From Pseudomonas sp. JUb42 (GTDB lineage Bacteria > Pseudomonadota > Gammaproteobacteria > Pseudomonadales > Pseudomonadaceae), in assembly GCF_024807945.1 (NCBI RefSeq), contig NZ_JANUFD010000008.1:295967-359966 (forward strand): a stretch of 64,000 nucleotides of DNA. Reading direction: 5' to 3'. Position numbers and translations under genes: made by a program. Positions within the stretch are counted from its first letter, which is position 1. Each line of letters begins with the position of its first letter. The notes below the pieces were generated by a model, which ran no database searches, was not told the DNA's origin, and worked only from the letters and a program-made list of their open reading frames with translations. Shown here in pieces: positions 28,472 through 37,265 of the stretch.

Positions 28472-30366
28472 AACGCCGGACTCCCACTGTCATCGCTACT
28501 ACCCATGAGTGCCAGAATGGCGTTGTCATAAGGTACTTCACTGAACACATCCGTCGGATCGGTGAGTAAATACCCCCTTAGTTCGCGAGTTTTGCGTGGT
28601 CCCTTGACCTGGCAGGTCCAGATATTGAGTTGATCCGGAGTTTTGCGATGGCGTTTCTTCTTCTCGAAGGCGCGTTGCACCAACTGCCAGGCCTCCAGTT
28701 GGCGTTCCCGGGAAACCGCTTCGATATCAGGATGCTCCAGGGCATAACGCTTAAAAATATCCGGACTGACCAGAAAAGCAGTCCCGGCAACGGTGTGGAC
28801 CCTTGCTTTGGCGTCGTTGATGATAATTTTGTGAGAGATAACCCCTGTCTTGAGCCAGGCCAAAAACTTAGATCCGTAATCACCAGCGCTAGCATTATCC
28901 TGAGAGTCCTCAAGGGGCAGGTCTATAGGAGGTGGTGGTCTCTGCTGTCGCAGCATTCGAGGTGGTGATGTTTCCAGGTTTTCTACTGAAGCTTGGGTGG
29001 GGGTGCTATGAACTATTGCTGTGGTTGCCACTGGGTTGGGTGCAACCGAAGTGTCTTCGAAGAGGGAAAGCAAGTCATCCATATGGTCGGAGTCGCTCTG
29101 CAATAATGGTTGCGGAGCATTTTGTACAATTTGTAACGATTTCGATATTAAAATGCTATCACTCGAGTCATTAGTTAGTGCGCTGTTCTCCATTTCCTGT
29201 GCCGGTGGATCCTCCGGTACAGGCTCTGCCTGCTCAATCGTTACGGTACCTCCATAGCTTTCTGGCCGCTCCCCAGCGTCAGGCCAGATGAGTGCCGGTG
29301 AGACCTTCAATACGGTAAATGTTTTAAGCCAGCCATGACCATTGTCAATCGTAACGCTCCAGATCGCTTTGTCCTTGGCATTGGTTTGAATGATCGCTTG
29401 GTCCTGCAGCATGTTGAACATCGGCGCATTCGAGCTTGGTATGTGCTCAATGCCCTGAGCCAGCAGAGAGACTCTGAGCTGATCTACTGCAGGCTTGCTC
29501 ACCAACCACAGCGCATCCTGGGTTAACCACCCGTCAGAAGGTCCGTCCTCGTGGTTCAGCTTGAATTTTTCTTTGACCAGCATCCTCAAGCCATCGACCA
29601 ACTGTCTCTGTAGAGACTGCTTGGGTGCCGCCATTGCGCGTTCGGTGTTCCCCCCGAGCTCCTGAGCAACCGATGCCTGGTCAGCTTGGGTCACGATCTC
29701 ACCGATGATGTCTGCATATTCGTGCTGACCAGCCAGCGTGAACAGTAGCTGTGCCCAAAGCTCAGGAAATCCACTGAGCCAGTCCAGTGCCTCCGCCGGC
29801 AAAACTTGAGAGTAGATGAGGGAAGAGGCTGCGCTATGTAGTTTGTAATTTCGGCCTTTCACATACTTGAAGCGGTAAGGTTGAGCGATCGGTCCATACC
29901 AGGGGTGCCAGGTCTTGCCGTTCTGTAGTTCAACAGTAACGTCGACGGCGATCTTTCCCAGGTCGTGGATAAGCGCGCCGTAGGCCGCAGCTGCAGACCA
30001 CGCCTCTGCCTGTGCGGCTTGTGATTCAGGCGGCGCGCCGATGGGCAAAAGGTATGTCTGACGAATCTTGAGTGCGTAAGCGACAATCTCAAGACCGTGA
30101 TCCAGCATGCCGCCTAAATATGCATGGTGATGGTTTTCAGAAGCGGGCAGGTGTTGGACCAGCGCAGCGTATTTTTCAAGAGGGGTGAGGTAGAGGTTTC
30201 CGAACTGCTTACGAGAAAGAGAGGTTCGTTGCCAAATATTTTCCAGCAGGGTGCGTCGGCGAGGTGTGCCGAGCAGGTTGCTTGCTGACTCGGGGGCAGT
30301 GAAGCCACCATCTATCGATTGGGCCGGAGGGGCAGTGGCAGGTTTTCGCTTAAAAATTGAAAGCAT
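28468..30366 (-). CDS. MobH-family (TraI_2) relaxase of an integrative conjugative element
   Basis: About 632 residues. The N-terminal TraI_2 domain has the triple-histidine motif ASENHHHAYLGGMLDHGLEI and an HD motif (ALIHDLGKIAVD), which define MobH relaxases that nick oriT during transfer. A Ser/Pro/Gln-rich linker follows, and then the C-terminal TraI_2_C winged-helix region (KFLAWLKTGVISHKIIINDA). The start is uncertain: ATG at 30366 (MLSIFKRKPATAP) is preferred on family resemblance, with ATG at 30390 an alternative. No other transfer genes (coupling ATPase, pilus or T4SS cluster) occur in the window. Confidence 0.88.
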   Translation of the reverse strand: MLSIFKRKPATAPPAQSIDGGFTAPESASNLLGTPRRRTLLENIWQRTSLSRKQFGNLYLTPLEKYAALVQHLPASENHHHAYLGGMLDHGLEIVAYALKIRQTYLLPIGAPPESQAAQAEAWSAAAAYGALIHDLGKIAVDVTVELQNGKTWHPWYGPIAQPYRFKYVKGRNYKLHSAASSLIYSQVLPAEALDWLSGFPELWAQLLFTLAGQHEYADIIGEIVTQADQASVAQELGGNTERAMAAPKQSLQRQLVDGLRMLVKEKFKLNHEDGPSDGWLTQDALWLVSKPAVDQLRVSLLAQGIEHIPSSNAPMFNMLQDQAIIQTNAKDKAIWSVTIDNGHGWLKTFTVLKVSPALIWPDAGERPESYGGTVTIEQAEPVPEDPPAQEMENSALTNDSSDSILISKSLQIVQNAPQPLLQSDSDHMDDLLSLFEDTSVAPNPVATTAIVHSTPTQASVENLETSPPRMLRQQRPPPPIDLPLEDSQDNASAGDYGSKFLAWLKTGVISHKIIINDAKARVHTVAGTAFLVSPDIFKRYALEHPDIEAVSRERQLEAWQLVQRAFEKKKRHRKTPDQLNIWTCQVKGPRKTRELRGYLLTDPTDVFSEVPYDNAILALMGSSDDSGSPAL

Positions 30367-30390
30367 GGTATCGCCCACGGAAAGATTCAT

Positions 30391-30726
30391 GAGCCGGGTT
30401 TTCCGCTACGCGGGGGAATGCAACAAGGGGATATCGATATTAGGCGAGGGAAGGTTTGCGGGGCAAAAAGCCATTACGATCGCTCAAGTCAAAACCGCAA
30501 ATGTAAGGCTCACAATCAGAAGCGTTGAGTACGAGGACGATTCCTCCCCGTACAAACGGCCTGTAGAGCCCTGAACACGGGCCTATAGCTGGATTGGCAT
30601 AGGTTGAACCCACACCATGTCACCACAATGAGGTTGAGAACCTATTGACTATAAATTTCAGCATGCTAACCCGCTGGTCGAAATAGTTTTCGCTGGCAAT
30701 TGACCAGATCCTCGCAGCTGCGTTAA
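30391..30726. other. Non-coding gap between relaxase and umuD remnant
   Basis: No convincing gene is seen. Open frames here lack ribosome sites and family features. The segment is bounded by the divergent relaxase start and the SOS box, and could contain an oriT or the relaxase promoter, but I recognise neither. Confidence 0.4.
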
Positions 30727-30742
30727 CTGTATGGATGTACAG
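30727..30742 (+). promoter_or_regulatory. LexA (SOS) box
   Basis: CTGTATGGATGTACAG fits CTGT-N8-ACAG exactly, within the larger palindrome ttAACTGTAT..GTACAGTTaa. It ends 19 bases before the truncated umuD/rulA start, so it is the original SOS operator of that gene. Confidence 0.85.
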
Positions 30743-30761
30743 TTAATACAAGGCATGCGTC

Positions 30762-30890
30762 ATGAGCGTCAAAATCCTTGGGCCATTGAAACCTGGAGGG
30801 GTGCGACTCCCGTTTTATTCCTTCAAGGTCCCGGCTGGCTTCCCGTCTCCACGGTGCAACGATCACAAATGCTGGCCTCAACCTCGGTAA
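30762..30890 (+). pseudogene. umuD/rulA, truncated N-terminal remnant
   Basis: 42 codons from the ATG. The first 30 residues, including MSVKILGPLKPGGVRLPFYS and FKVPAGFPSP, are the N terminus of UmuD-type proteins (RulA and MucA in plasmids and islands). These proteins self-cleave and form DNA polymerase V with UmuC/RulB. After FPSP the frame runs into unrelated sequence and stops, so the Ser/Lys protease domain and the partner umuC/rulB are gone. The intact SOS box upstream confirms identity. rulAB is a documented insertion site for Pseudomonas islands, which fits the neighbouring integrase. Confidence 0.75.
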
Positions 30891-30912
30891 TTAATCAGCA
30901 AGGAAAATCGTC

Positions 30913-31164
30913 ATGCACCAGCACGGGGAAGCGTTACGCGCCACTGCCGCCAAGTGGCGGAAAGCCAACCCGGACCATCGCGGCGGCATTGTGCTGATAT
31001 GGCAGGGCGCGGTGTACGGGTGGAAGGATTCATTGCGTCACGCGAGTGACGAGAGCCCAGGCGTATACGCGGTGAACGACACTGGTCACATCTTCATTGC
31101 CGAAGGCGGCGATGAATACAACGGTGCTAAATGTTGGGTAGCAGCTGACCTAAACTACCAGTAG
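30913..31164 (+). CDS. Conserved small protein of Pseudomonas mobile elements, function unknown
   Basis: An 83-residue soluble protein. AAGGAAA precedes the ATG by several bases. Its features are an N-terminal basic helix (GEALRATAAKWRKANPDHRG), then GIVLIWQGAVYGWKDSLRHA and HIFIAEGGDEYNGAKCWVA, a compact alpha/beta pattern that reads as real coding sequence. I recall similar small proteins beside relaxase genes of Pseudomonas integrative elements but cannot assign a function. Its TAG stop is the first three bases of leader repeat copy a. Confidence 0.6.
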   Translation: MHQHGEALRATAAKWRKANPDHRGGIVLIWQGAVYGWKDSLRHASDESPGVYAVNDTGHIFIAEGGDEYNGAKCWVAADLNYQ

Positions 31165-31291
31165 GAAAATCCCGCACCAGGTCATCCAGCTGCACCCTAA
31201 GCCCCGCCGTAAAACGTGGGGCCGAGGACTTAGAGAGACCCAAATTAACGGTTACCACCGCCTGACTTACTACCCAAGAGAGGGATAGCTT
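31162..31291 (+). repeat. Structured spacer/leader repeat, copy a
   Basis: It begins at the stop of the previous gene (TAGGAAAATCCCGCACCAGG, then tcatccagc). Hairpin 1 is GCCCCGCCGT-aaa-ACGTGGGGC, followed by the conserved cgaggacttagag. It ends with AGAGAGGGATAG just before the ATG at 31292. The second conserved hairpin of other copies is replaced here by unrelated sequence. Confidence 0.7.
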
Positions 31292-31806
31292 ATGAGCGAC
31301 ATCTCTTCAAAACTTCAGCATTCGCCTTGATGGTCACGCTAGCAGGCCATGCCTTCGCTGCTACGGATAACGACGACTTCGTTGAGGACGCTTCTGCAAA
31401 AGGTGTGGCAGAAGTGGAGGCTGGTAAGCTTGCGCAGGAGAAAGGCAGCTCTGCCGACGTCAAGAGCTTTGCTGACACGATGATCAGGCATCACACCGCA
31501 GCGAACGCCAAACTCAAATCGATTGCTGATTCCAAAAAGCTGAAAGTGTCTGACGACGCTCAGCTCATGGACAAGGCCAAATCGATGATTCTGGAATTGC
31601 GCAGCTCGAAGTCGTTCGATCAGGCTTATGCCAATAACCAGGTAAAAGCTCACGGGGCCACGATCAAGATTTTTGAGGACGAGGCCGCTAATGGTAAAGA
31701 TCCTGAACTCAAAGCTTTTGCGGCTGAAACGTTGCCTAAGCTGAAAGAGCACCTTGCTCATGCGCAGGCATTGGCCAAAGCTCACGGTGGGGACGCTGCC
31801 AACTAA
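31292..31806 (+). pseudogene. DUF4142 (ferritin-like) periplasmic protein, frameshifted in the signal peptide
   Basis: The body (residues FVEDASAKGVAEVEAGKLA to the end) is a complete DUF4142 domain: four helices with histidines in MIRHHTAANAKL. The ATG at 31292, after AGAGAGGG, starts MSDISSK and then goes out of frame at the A-run 31309-31312. Adding one A would give MSDISSKTSAFALMVTLAGH.. and a normal signal peptide ending HAFAA. As written, only a weak internal start (TTG 31327 or ATG 31330) gives a protein, with a shortened signal. It may be inactive, phase-variable or a sequencing indel. Confidence 0.75.
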
Positions 31807-31856
31807 TGCTTAGGCGCGCCGGGCTAAGCCCGGCGATCCCAGACCGCCCACGGTCT

Positions 31857-31957
31857 CGGAAAATTCGCACCAGGTACACAAAAGCCCCGACCTAAAAATC
31901 GGGGCTAGGCGTATAGAAGGGCGCTAGTTTGAGCGTCGTGACCAAGAGCGAACAAAA
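31857..31957 (+). repeat. Structured spacer/leader repeat, copy b
   Basis: GGAAAATTCGCACCAGG, then hairpin 1 AGCCCCGA-cctaaaaa-TCGGGGCT, then the conserved tatagaagggcgct and a region in which other copies carry hairpin 2. It ends directly before the TTG start of the RHH/Arc-like gene. It is closely similar to copy f (46735-46830), which precedes the other RHH gene. Confidence 0.65.
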
Positions 31958-32150
31958 TTGGCCGAAAAAACAACCTCACCTGACGGACTTACGTTCACCT
32001 ATCGACGACGTCCAGGTGATCAATTCATCCTCAGATTTCCGGATGGAATGCGAGCTTTGATCAGTGTGACGGCAGCTGCAAATCATCGCAGCATGCACTC
32101 TGAAATTATCAGGCGCTTGAACTTTAGTTTTTCGCAAGATGACCATGTAA
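31958..32150 (+). pseudogene. Arc-like ribbon-helix-helix DNA-binding protein, truncated
   Basis: The TTG start gives MAEKTTSPDGLTFTYRRRPG, then FILRFPDGMRALISVTAAAN and HRSMHSEIIRRLNFSFSQDD. This closely matches the first 63 residues of the intact homologue at 46831-47391. Identity ends abruptly near 32150, where the sequence switches to unrelated DNA whose coding sense is on the other strand. The RHH DNA-binding fold is complete but the C-terminal domain is lost. The open frame continues to 32368 only by chance. Confidence 0.7.
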
Positions 32151-32154
32151 TTTC

Positions 32155-32283
32155 ATCGAGCAGTTGCCGGGGTTCGTCGCCCTGCAGCGTGCCCGCCTGG
32201 ATCGCTAGTTGCTGGCATAGCAATGCCGACTGCGCAGAGCGCTTGACCGATTCCAAGGTATCCAGGGCCAACATCAGGGTCAT
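32155..32283 (-). pseudogene. 5' fragment of an unidentified gene
   Basis: About 43 codons starting MTLMLALDTLESVKRSAQSA and continuing LLCQQLAIQAGTLQGDEP. This is a regular amphipathic helix pattern with a Met start, cut off at the breakpoint with the Arc fragment near 32150. The family is not recognised. It is likely the head of a small helical protein brought here by recombination. Confidence 0.35.
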
Positions 32284-32506
32284 GGCAGATTCCCGGGCCT
32301 TGCATGCATTCGAGGGGGGTGAGCCGGCAGTTTATAAGCTCGCGTGGCAACCGACACAACAGTTTTAAGCACCGTATCCAATGCACTGCACCGCACGCTG
32401 GTCGTTAAGTGCTGCCGGAGACTAGGCCTATGAGACGACGATGTGCTATTTCTTAAGGGACACAGGTGATGCATTTTCGCAGTGACTTTATATGGAGTTT
32501 GAGTCG

Positions 32507-35491
32507 ATGGCTGCTTCTGCGTATTTCGATCAGGTACAAAAACTGTATATTGCCTACTTCGGGCGGCCAGCCGACCCTGTGGGTCTAGCGTATTGGGCAG
32601 CCAGCGTGGATGCCGCTAATGGTAATTTCAGCGCAGCGATTGCGGGCTTTTCTTCTTCTAATGAGTCCAATGCTTTATACGCTGGCACTAGCACCTCACA
32701 GAAAGTCTCGGCGATTTACTTGGCGATATTCAATCGAAACCCTGAACCAGCTGGCTTGAGCTACTGGGTTGGATTGATCGATTCTGGCACTGTGAGTTCG
32801 GCGCAGGCGGCATACACCATCCTTAACTCAGCGGGTGTGGGGGATTCCAGCGCAGTAGCCAATAAGCTCGCCGCAGCCAACGCCTTCACTGCCCAGATCG
32901 ATACAATGGATGAAACGGTAGGTTATGTCGGCCAAACTGCCGCTGCGTATGGTCGGGCATTCCTAAATGGCGTTGATGCCACCCCTGCCTCATTGAGCAC
33001 TGCGACTGCGTTTAGCAATCTGACTAACACTGTAGCGATTGCAACCAATACTACGACTGCCACTCCACCCACAACGCCGACTGGCCCGGGGCAGACATTC
33101 ACGTTGACGGCAGGGGTTGATATCGTTAATGGCACGGCACTGGATGACTCCATTGTCTCTACCGTCGCAGGCGGTTTCGCGTCCGGGGACTCTATCGACG
33201 GCGGTGCGGGCACCGATACTCTGACGGTGAGCGGTTCGGGAAAGATCAGTAGTGCTGGTGTGACCGTGACGGGCGTGGAGTCGGCCACGTTCACCTCCCT
33301 CAGCGATGTCAGCCTGAACACCACCACCTGGATCGGTCTGACCAGCTTGACGACTCAGAGCAATGCCGGGGCGAGCACGATTACTGCGGGTGCAGGCACG
33401 GCTATTGTTTCGAGCGCGTTGAACCAAGGCGCCAGTAATATTACGATCAATGGCGGCTCTAATGTATCGGTGAGTTCGTCAGCAGGCACTGGCGGGGCGA
33501 TTACAATTGGAAGCACCACTCAGGCAACCGGGGCGGTGAAGGTCGATGCGACCAGTGGGTCCACATCAGGTAGTATGGGGCCGATTACCATAACCGGCGG
33601 TAGCGTCATCAATGTCACCCAGTCTGCCGGTAATGCTTTAAATACCACCGTGACGATGGGGACAATCACTGTCAATGGCAAGGCAGGGACCACGTCGGTC
33701 AACGTGAACAACGCCGCTAGGGCCAATGCCGACGTGGGTACTGCTGGAGTAGACAACAATGCAGTTGCCGTCTACGATATTAACAGTGGTAGTGCAGGCA
33801 CTAAAGTAGGCACTATTACCAACATATCAGTAAAAAATTATACGGTAGTAGGTATACAGGACAATGTCCTAAGCAACCTCTCTCTTACCGGTGGTTCGGG
33901 CAATATCATCATCGATAATAGTTCGTCTATTCCCAGCGCCAGCATCACCCGCACCCTGAACCTGACGGCGGACGGTCTGACCGGGGGTACACTCGATGAT
34001 GCTGATCTCTACACGACGCTTAATGTCACGACAACCGGTGCCAACTCAACTTTGGCTAATATAACCTTCGGTGGTCTGAGTAACCTCATTGTGTCCGGCA
34101 CCAAAAACCTGACCCTCATTTCGACCGCAGGAGCAACAGCACTGAACGCGGTTACAGTCAGTGGCGCGGCCGGGCTTACGGCTAATTTCGGCAGTACTTC
34201 AACGCTTAAATCCGTAGATGCCAGCGCCAGTAGCGGTGCGGTTACGTTGACCATCGATGGCACAAAAGCTAGCTACAGCGGTGGTTCAGGTGTGGATACG
34301 CTGACCCTGACTAATAGCGCTGCGCCAACCAAAGTCATTAGCGGCGGGGCTGGTAGTAATGATGTGCTAAGCCTAACAGCAATATCAGCGGCTGCTTTGA
34401 GTAATGCTGCGCTGATTTCCGGGTTTGAACAGGTGACTTTGACCGGCGCTACCAACCAGACGGTGGACGTCAGCAATTTTGTCGGTGCGATGAGCTTCTC
34501 GACATTGGGCGGCAATGGGCTGACGCTGAACAAGTTGGTAACCGGAAACTCGCTGATACTTACCGGCGCCGGTACGGCTTATACGCTTAATGGCGACGGT
34601 TTTGCCGCAGGTAGCAATGACACCTTGAACCTTACGCTTACTAGTAAGACGGGGGCAGCGGTGGCTTTTGCGAGTACGGGTATAACTACGACCAGTGTCG
34701 AGACTATCTCGATCAGTACGTTCGATGGGCAAGGTACACCATCTGGTACTTTTAACGATTCGGTGACGTTGTTAGGTAATGCGCTCAAGACGATAACGGT
34801 GTCCGGGAATGCAGGCCTGGCCCTTACGGCGTCCAGCACAGGATTGACTTCGGTAGACGCTAGTGGGATTACGTCAGGTGGCTTTACCTGGACGTCCGGG
34901 GCCACAAGCGGTCCGAGCCTTACGGTCAAAGGTAGTGCGAGCGGTACCAACACGGTTGATTTGCACTTGGCCAATGCTACGGCAACATATCTCGGCGGCA
35001 GCGGCGCCGACACCATTACCGGCTCAGTAAAAGCGGACAGCTTTACCCTCGGCGCCGGCGCAAACGTGGTCAAGTTTGCGCCGGCCCAGTTTACGGCTAC
35101 TGACACCAATTCCTTGATCTTAGCCGCTGACGCCATTACAGATTGGAGTACCGGAGGTGGGATAAATACGATCGACTTTACGGCAAGCTTGGCTAAGGTC
35201 GATCATTCCGCCGCTGCTGTATCAGGAACTGCGAGCATCACCAATGGTTTGGCAACATTTTTTTCCGATGCCACGACATTAACCGCAAAATTGGCCGCCG
35301 TCGTTAATGCTGTAAACACCGATGCCGCTGGTACCGCCGTAATGTTCACTGATGGCGCCAATAGCTATCTGTTTGTAGTTGGAGATGCAACAGCAGGTGT
35401 TCAGTCGGGGGATGCACTGATCAAAATTGTAGGTGTTGTGGCGACGGGGCTAACAATCAATGCGGGAGGAGATCTCACCGGTTTTATATAA
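32507..35491 (+). CDS. Large DUF4214 / RTX-like surface protein (1)
   Basis: About 994 residues, acidic and rich in Ser/Thr/Gly/Ala, with no cysteine seen and no signal peptide. Residues 1-170 hold a DUF4214 region (YFDQVQKLYIAYFGRPADPV; IYLAIFNRNPEPAGLSYWVG). A beta-rich region follows with haemolysin-type GGxGxDxL turns (IDGGAGTDTL, YSGGSGVDTL, YLGGSGADTITG) and a C-terminal hydrophobic tail (ALIKIVGVVATGLTINAG..). This pattern fits a type I-secreted adhesin or S-layer-like protein. The ATG at 32507 is preferred over 32492 by comparison with the paralogue at 39367-41241 and the GGAG at 32494. No type I transporter genes are in the window. Confidence 0.85.
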   Translation: MAASAYFDQVQKLYIAYFGRPADPVGLAYWAASVDAANGNFSAAIAGFSSSNESNALYAGTSTSQKVSAIYLAIFNRNPEPAGLSYWVGLIDSGTVSSAQAAYTILNSAGVGDSSAVANKLAAANAFTAQIDTMDETVGYVGQTAAAYGRAFLNGVDATPASLSTATAFSNLTNTVAIATNTTTATPPTTPTGPGQTFTLTAGVDIVNGTALDDSIVSTVAGGFASGDSIDGGAGTDTLTVSGSGKISSAGVTVTGVESATFTSLSDVSLNTTTWIGLTSLTTQSNAGASTITAGAGTAIVSSALNQGASNITINGGSNVSVSSSAGTGGAITIGSTTQATGAVKVDATSGSTSGSMGPITITGGSVINVTQSAGNALNTTVTMGTITVNGKAGTTSVNVNNAARANADVGTAGVDNNAVAVYDINSGSAGTKVGTITNISVKNYTVVGIQDNVLSNLSLTGGSGNIIIDNSSSIPSASITRTLNLTADGLTGGTLDDADLYTTLNVTTTGANSTLANITFGGLSNLIVSGTKNLTLISTAGATALNAVTVSGAAGLTANFGSTSTLKSVDASASSGAVTLTIDGTKASYSGGSGVDTLTLTNSAAPTKVISGGAGSNDVLSLTAISAAALSNAALISGFEQVTLTGATNQTVDVSNFVGAMSFSTLGGNGLTLNKLVTGNSLILTGAGTAYTLNGDGFAAGSNDTLNLTLTSKTGAAVAFASTGITTTSVETISISTFDGQGTPSGTFNDSVTLLGNALKTITVSGNAGLALTASSTGLTSVDASGITSGGFTWTSGATSGPSLTVKGSASGTNTVDLHLANATATYLGGSGADTITGSVKADSFTLGAGANVVKFAPAQFTATDTNSLILAADAITDWSTGGGINTIDFTASLAKVDHSAAAVSGTASITNGLATFFSDATTLTAKLAAVVNAVNTDAAGTAVMFTDGANSYLFVVGDATAGVQSGDALIKIVGVVATGLTINAGGDLTGFI

Positions 35492-35822
35492 TAGTAACGG
35501 CACCATGGTCCGGTTACTAGAGATAGTGAAGCCGGGCTGTGGAGTTATAAGGGTTTTTATACGGGAGCTTCAGTGGGAATTAAGTTTTGTTTGTGATGAT
35601 ATAATAAATATCACACAAGAGTTAGGGGTCTGCCTAGTAGCTGGGCTCTGCCGTTAGTAAGTTTTCCTCGTGCTGCATAAAAGCTTAATAAGCCTTGAAT
35701 TTTTCACTTGGCCTTCGGTAGGCAATTATTAAGATCATGTCATCATTCAGTTTTCAAACAGCGCCGACAGTTAATAGTCACATGATGCAAAGTGCGACGG
35801 TGTAGCTTTCATAAATTGTTTG
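35492..35822. other. AT-rich gap without recognised gene
   Basis: Low-GC sequence with many stop codons in all frames. No RNA gene, repeat or strong terminator is recognised. It separates the large surface protein from two small minus-strand genes. Confidence 0.4.
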
Positions 35823-36149
35823 CTAATTTTGTGCAGGTTTCGGTTTTAGGAATAGGCCATTTGCCCTTGTATCTTCGTAAACGAAGACCGACGGGCGACG
35901 TCGATCGAAGCGACTCATTCTGTTCCAGCGAACGCTACTTATACCTAGCCCGACGGCTGCCAACTTTGCCAATTCGAGTGTTTCGAATAAATCGTTCTCC
36001 CTCAAACTCATCCCTTTGACGACCATGATCGCGCAGAGCCAGGAGTCGAGTTCCGACATATTGGCTTTTTCCACAACAGCAACGTATTTCATCCCGTTGA
36101 ACACGTAATGCACTTCAAAGAATTCGGTTAGACTCGCTGTAGTTTGCAT
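35823..36149 (-). CDS. Small hypothetical protein, possibly related to the DUF6555-like neighbour
   Basis: A 108-residue protein with pattern FFEVHYVFNGMKYVAVVEKA, then NMSELDSWLCAIMVVKG, and LELAKLAAVGLGISSVRW. Strand-strand-helix followed by a final helix and a Val-x-Trp ending parallels the neighbour at 36250-36504 (FRIDYLLHRAYKAFYIRSDS, ADAWQWA, LYKLLVEKLGVTGIEW). I infer diverged members of one family. The ribosome site (GAGTAAAA) is weak. No function is known. Confidence 0.5.
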   Translation of the reverse strand: MQTTASLTEFFEVHYVFNGMKYVAVVEKANMSELDSWLCAIMVVKGMSLRENDLFETLELAKLAAVGLGISSVRWNRMSRFDRRRPSVFVYEDTRANGLFLKPKPAQN

Positions 36150-36249
36150 TTTTACTCAAGTTGCCTCAGTGATCATGGGAGTGCTTAATAAGCATGCCTA
36201 TGCACACTCATGCGCTAGGGTATTTGGGATAGAATGGCTCTTATGCTAC

Positions 36250-36504
36250 CTAAATAGCGAGCCATTCAATGCCTGTAACCCCCAATTTCTCTACCAGCAG
36301 CTTGTAGAGTTTTGTCATTTTGTCAGCGCCGTATCTAGGTCCCAGACTAAACTCTATACCGCCGGTTGCCCACTGCCATGCGTCAGCATTGTTCATGGAA
36401 TCGGACCGAATATAGAAGGCTTTGTAGGCTCTGTGGAGGAGGTAATCGATTCTAAAATGTCCACTTGCTGCATGCTGCCGCCCCTTTAACTCGTTGATGA
36501 TCAA
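36250..36504 (-). CDS. DUF6555-like small protein
   Basis: An 84-residue protein. The layout F-x-I-D-Y-x-L-H-x-x-x-K-x-F-x-I-R, then M-N-N-A-D-A-W-x-W-A, and G-V-x-G-I-E-W at the end resembles DUF6555 proteins common in Pseudomonas accessory regions. The function is unknown. It lies downstream of leader-repeat copy h on the same strand. Confidence 0.5.
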   Translation of the reverse strand: MIINELKGRQHAASGHFRIDYLLHRAYKAFYIRSDSMNNADAWQWATGGIEFSLGPRYGADKMTKLYKLLVEKLGVTGIEWLAI

Positions 36505-36557
36505 TGATTGTTGAGCTATAAAATGATTCCGCTTCAGCGGATGAGATGCTTGTCCAT

Positions 36558-36645
36558 GACTTTTTAGCGGGGCGAAAAAGGCATCCCTCTACTGAGCGAG
36601 CCCTGCGTTTGTAGGCGAGCCTTGGCCGACTTGGGCGGATTTTCC
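36558..36645 (-). repeat. Structured spacer/leader repeat, copy h (minus strand)
   Basis: On the minus strand: AGGAAAATCCGCCC, a modified hairpin-1 region, the conserved gctcagtagagggatgcc, then TTTTTCGCCCCGCTAAAAA where other copies have TTTTCGCGTCCGCGAAAA. It is followed by an ATG and only seven codons before a stop (MDKHLIR), so the cassette gene is truncated. It is the most diverged copy and the only one on this strand. Confidence 0.55.
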
Positions 36646-36659
36646 TGTTGTTTTTCCCG

Positions 36660-36945
36660 ATTCGCAGCTGTCCAGCATTTAGCACTGGGCGTCGACATCA
36701 GGTATGGCTGCGGCGTGGAGAACATCGAGCAGTCTGGCGATGGCGTAACAGTCTGCGCCGGCGGTCAAGGGATAAATCTTGGCATTGGCGACGCTATGAA
36801 TCTTGGCTGGAACTCGCGGCCACCGTGCGTGGAACCGCACCGTAAGGCTTGCTCGACAGCTACTTTACGGAGCGACACCCGCTATGTCCGCAGGTGCTTG
36901 GCTGGTCGCGCGCCCAAGTGACACTCATGAGACCACGCTCGGCTT
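36660..36945 (+). pseudogene. FAD-dependent aromatic-ring monooxygenase, internal relic
   Basis: ALGVDIRYGCGVENIEQSGD, then (after an internal deletion) GQGINLGIGDAMNLGW, and in shifted frames LAATVRGTAP, LLDSYFTERHPL and QVLGWSRAQVTLM. These are successive parts of PheA/TetX-type flavin monooxygenases (the GD-x-x-N-L-x-W FAD motif and the R-H-P helix). Both ends are missing and at least two frame changes separate the parts, so it is non-functional. Confidence 0.55.
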
Positions 36946-36948
36946 CGC

Positions 36949-37138
36949 GCGCTCTCACGGCTATCTGACCGGGTCAACGCACTGGATCACACTCGAAGTT
37001 TCGGCTGGGCTCAGCGCATCCCAAAGGGCAGGGGGCGCTGAATCAAGCAAGCGTGCTGAGACCTCTTGTTCAGATTTACTGAGCAGACCTACTTTACTGG
37101 TCCCGGCCAAGGCCACATCATATTCACCGAATGGTTAA
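36949..37138 (+). pseudogene. EamA transporter relic, second copy of the 56-57 kb segment
   Basis: The first part matches the EamA gene at 56260-56320 (GYLTGxTxxITLxVxAGL). It then jumps directly to sequence matching 56990-57100 (GAESSKRAETS.., RPTLLVPAK). It is therefore an internally deleted, diverged duplicate. No usable start or intact membrane protein remains. Confidence 0.6.
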
Positions 37139-37142
37139 GCAG

Positions 37143-37265
37143 ACTGTTGCCGCTGACCGAAAATTGACCCAGGTGTTCAACTGCTTCTGCTCACTTTAGG
37201 AGGAGAACTCGAGGTGATCAGTATGGAAATGTCGGGGAAAACTCTCGACGCCCTGTCTCGCTAGG
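37143..37265 (+). mobile_element. Possible IS21-family left-end relic
   Basis: tgttgccgctgaccgaaaat, then tgacccag, resembles the terminal repeats I associate with IS21-family elements. A GTG start after AGGAGGAG then gives MISMEMSGKTLDAL and a stop at TAG, similar to the first residues of an IstA transposase. This is recall-based and short. Confidence 0.3.

Noticed and set aside
30731..30997. 88-codon plus-strand frame starting inside the LexA box
   Set aside because: It overlaps the umuD/rulA remnant and the 83-aa gene in another frame; its start lies within the operator and no domain is seen.
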